From Nocardia colli (GTDB lineage Bacteria; Actinomycetota; Actinomycetes; Mycobacteriales; Mycobacteriaceae), in assembly GCF_008704205.1 (NCBI RefSeq), contig NZ_VXLC01000015.1, forward strand, positions 124,001 to 188,000: a stretch of DNA of 64,000 bases. The letters run 5' to 3'. The translations under genes were made by a program, and so were the position numbers. Positions 63,039 through 64,000 of this stretch are shown in pieces. The first letter of the stretch is position 1. Each line of letters starts with the position of its first letter. The notes beneath the pieces are model-generated. The model had not been told where the DNA came from. It saw only the letters and a program-made list of their open reading frames with translations, and did not search any database.

Positions 63039-64000
63039 CCGAGCAACAACTCGAATTGCCGCCGCCGGTGGCCACCGCCACACCGGCGCCCGCGCTGTCC
63101 CGCTATACCGCCGCGCTCACTCCGCGGCGACTGCTGCACGCGATCGGCCCGGGAAATCTCAGCCTGATCGGCGCGCTCGTGGTCATCGTCGCGATCTTCG
63201 GCTCGCTCAACGACGGCTACCTCGATCCGGCGAACCTGGCCGGAATCGGTGACGCGGTCACGGTATTCGGCCTGCTGGCCGTCGTGCAGACCGTGGTGAT
63301 CATCTGCGGTGCGCTCGACATCTCGGTCGGCTCGCAAGCAGGCGTCGCCTCGGTGATCAGCGCGATGGCGTTCACCGCGACCTCGGGCAACGCCTTCCTG
63401 GGCATCCTCGCCGCGGTCGGCATCGGCGTGCTGCTCGGCCTGGTGAACGGGCTGATCATCGTCTACGGGCGGGTGAACCCGGTGATCGCGACGCTGGCCA
63501 CGCTGGCCGCGTACAAGGGGCTGGCCCAACTGATCTCGGGCGGCAAGGCGCAAGGCTTCGTCCTGGACAACGACCTGTTCATCTTCCTGGCGCGCGGCAA
63601 GATCATCGGGCTGCCTGTTCCGGTGATTATTCTCGCGATCGTCGCGCTGGCCGTGCACGTGCTGCTGAAGTACACCGATATCGGTCGCAATATCTATGCC
63701 ATCGGCGGAAACGACACCGCCGCACGGCTTTCCGGCATCAACATCAACAAGTATCTGATCGCGGTGTTCGTGCTCGCCGGTGTGGTGGCCGCGATCGCGG
63801 GCATCATCCTGACCGCACGCACCGGGTCGGGGCAGCCGGTCTCCGGCAGTGAAGGTCTGGAGCTGAAGGCCATCACCGCGGCGGCGCTCGGTGGGTGTGC
63901 GCTCAAGGGCGGTAAGGGGACGGTCGGCGGCACGCTGCTGGCGGTCGTGCTGCTCGGTGCTCTGGACAACGGGCTGAATGTCGTTGGCGTCAATACATTT
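63035..64000 (+). CDS. Sugar ABC transporter permease (AraH-like), 3' end outside the window
   Basis: From ATG 63035, overlapping the ATPase stop by 4 bases, the frame stays open for 322 codons to the window edge. It encodes a membrane protein with segments such as LIGALVVIVAIFGSLNDGYL, a VIICGALDISVGS loop typical of BPD_transp_2 permeases, and the cytoplasmic EAA-like TDIGRNIYAIGGNDTAARLSG. Only the last part of the family is missing. It completes the AraFGH-type importer. Confidence 0.92.
   Translation, partial: MTEQQLELPPPVATATPAPALSRYTAALTPRRLLHAIGPGNLSLIGALVVIVAIFGSLNDGYLDPANLAGIGDAVTVFGLLAVVQTVVIICGALDISVGSQAGVASVISAMAFTATSGNAFLGILAAVGIGVLLGLVNGLIIVYGRVNPVIATLATLAAYKGLAQLISGGKAQGFVLDNDLFIFLARGKIIGLPVPVIILAIVALAVHVLLKYTDIGRNIYAIGGNDTAARLSGININKYLIAVFVLAGVVAAIAGIILTARTGSGQPVSGSEGLELKAITAAALGGCALKGGKGTVGGTLLAVVLLGALDNGLNVVGVNTF

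Overview
The window looks like chromosomal DNA of a high-GC, mycolate-containing actinomycete, most likely Nocardia or a close relative. The sequence-level reasons are pervasive GC-rich third positions, GTG starts, an MceG-type Mce ATPase, a protein O-mannosyltransferase, an Acg-type nitroreductase fold protein, an IdeR-type iron box, an 1818-residue one-chain acyl-CoA carboxylase, a cutinase-like secreted protein and ESX/WXG100-linked genes. No rRNA, tRNA, CRISPR array, insertion sequence or phage gene was found.

Layout. 0-11 kb: the C-terminal end of a HelD/HelR-like RNA polymerase-associated helicase, a tiny CBM14-like protein, an ArsR-MFS pair, a family A DNA polymerase, a MerR regulator, and a flavin monooxygenase preceded by an element that matches, from memory, the rifamycin-associated element (RAE). 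Then come an alpha/beta hydrolase divergent from a decayed gene across a perfect 17-bp inverted repeat, and a DUF1120 (fimbrial-like) gene next to a DUF2071 gene. 11-21 kb: the giant carboxylase, divergent from a LuxR-type AAA regulator that precedes a small hydrolase and a strong terminator. 21-23.3 kb: a candidate type VII effector/lipoprotein cassette. 23.4-38.3 kb: a frameshifted amine oxidase fused to a cyclic-nucleotide-binding domain, lipoproteins, an MBL protein, a ketosphinganine-reductase-like SDR, a cutinase, a MocR/DJ-1 divergent pair, MceG, a MerR/imine-reductase divergent pair and a secreted peptidase-like hydrolase.

38.3-47.8 kb is the most coherent pathway: eight tightly spaced minus-strand genes (bifunctional 2-aminobenzoyl-CoA monooxygenase/reductase-like enzyme, SDR, MarR, enoyl-CoA hydratase, acyl-CoA dehydrogenase, aryl-CoA ligase, RidA, carboxylesterase). 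They resemble the aerobic CoA-dependent anthranilate route, with a 38-bp near-perfect palindrome in front as the likely MarR operator. 47.8-49.7 kb is an iron-siderophore pair under an IdeR-like box.

49.8-64 kb: protein O-mannosyltransferase; an ECF41-type sigma factor divergent from a carboxymuconolactone decarboxylase-like gene, both with the same promoter signature (TGTCACA-N16-CATC); a WXG100 gene followed by a CpnT-like 807-residue protein with two 89-residue tandem repeats and no recognisable toxin domain; a secreted protein; an Acg-like protein; and a ROK repressor divergent from an AraFGH-type sugar ABC operon that runs off the right edge.
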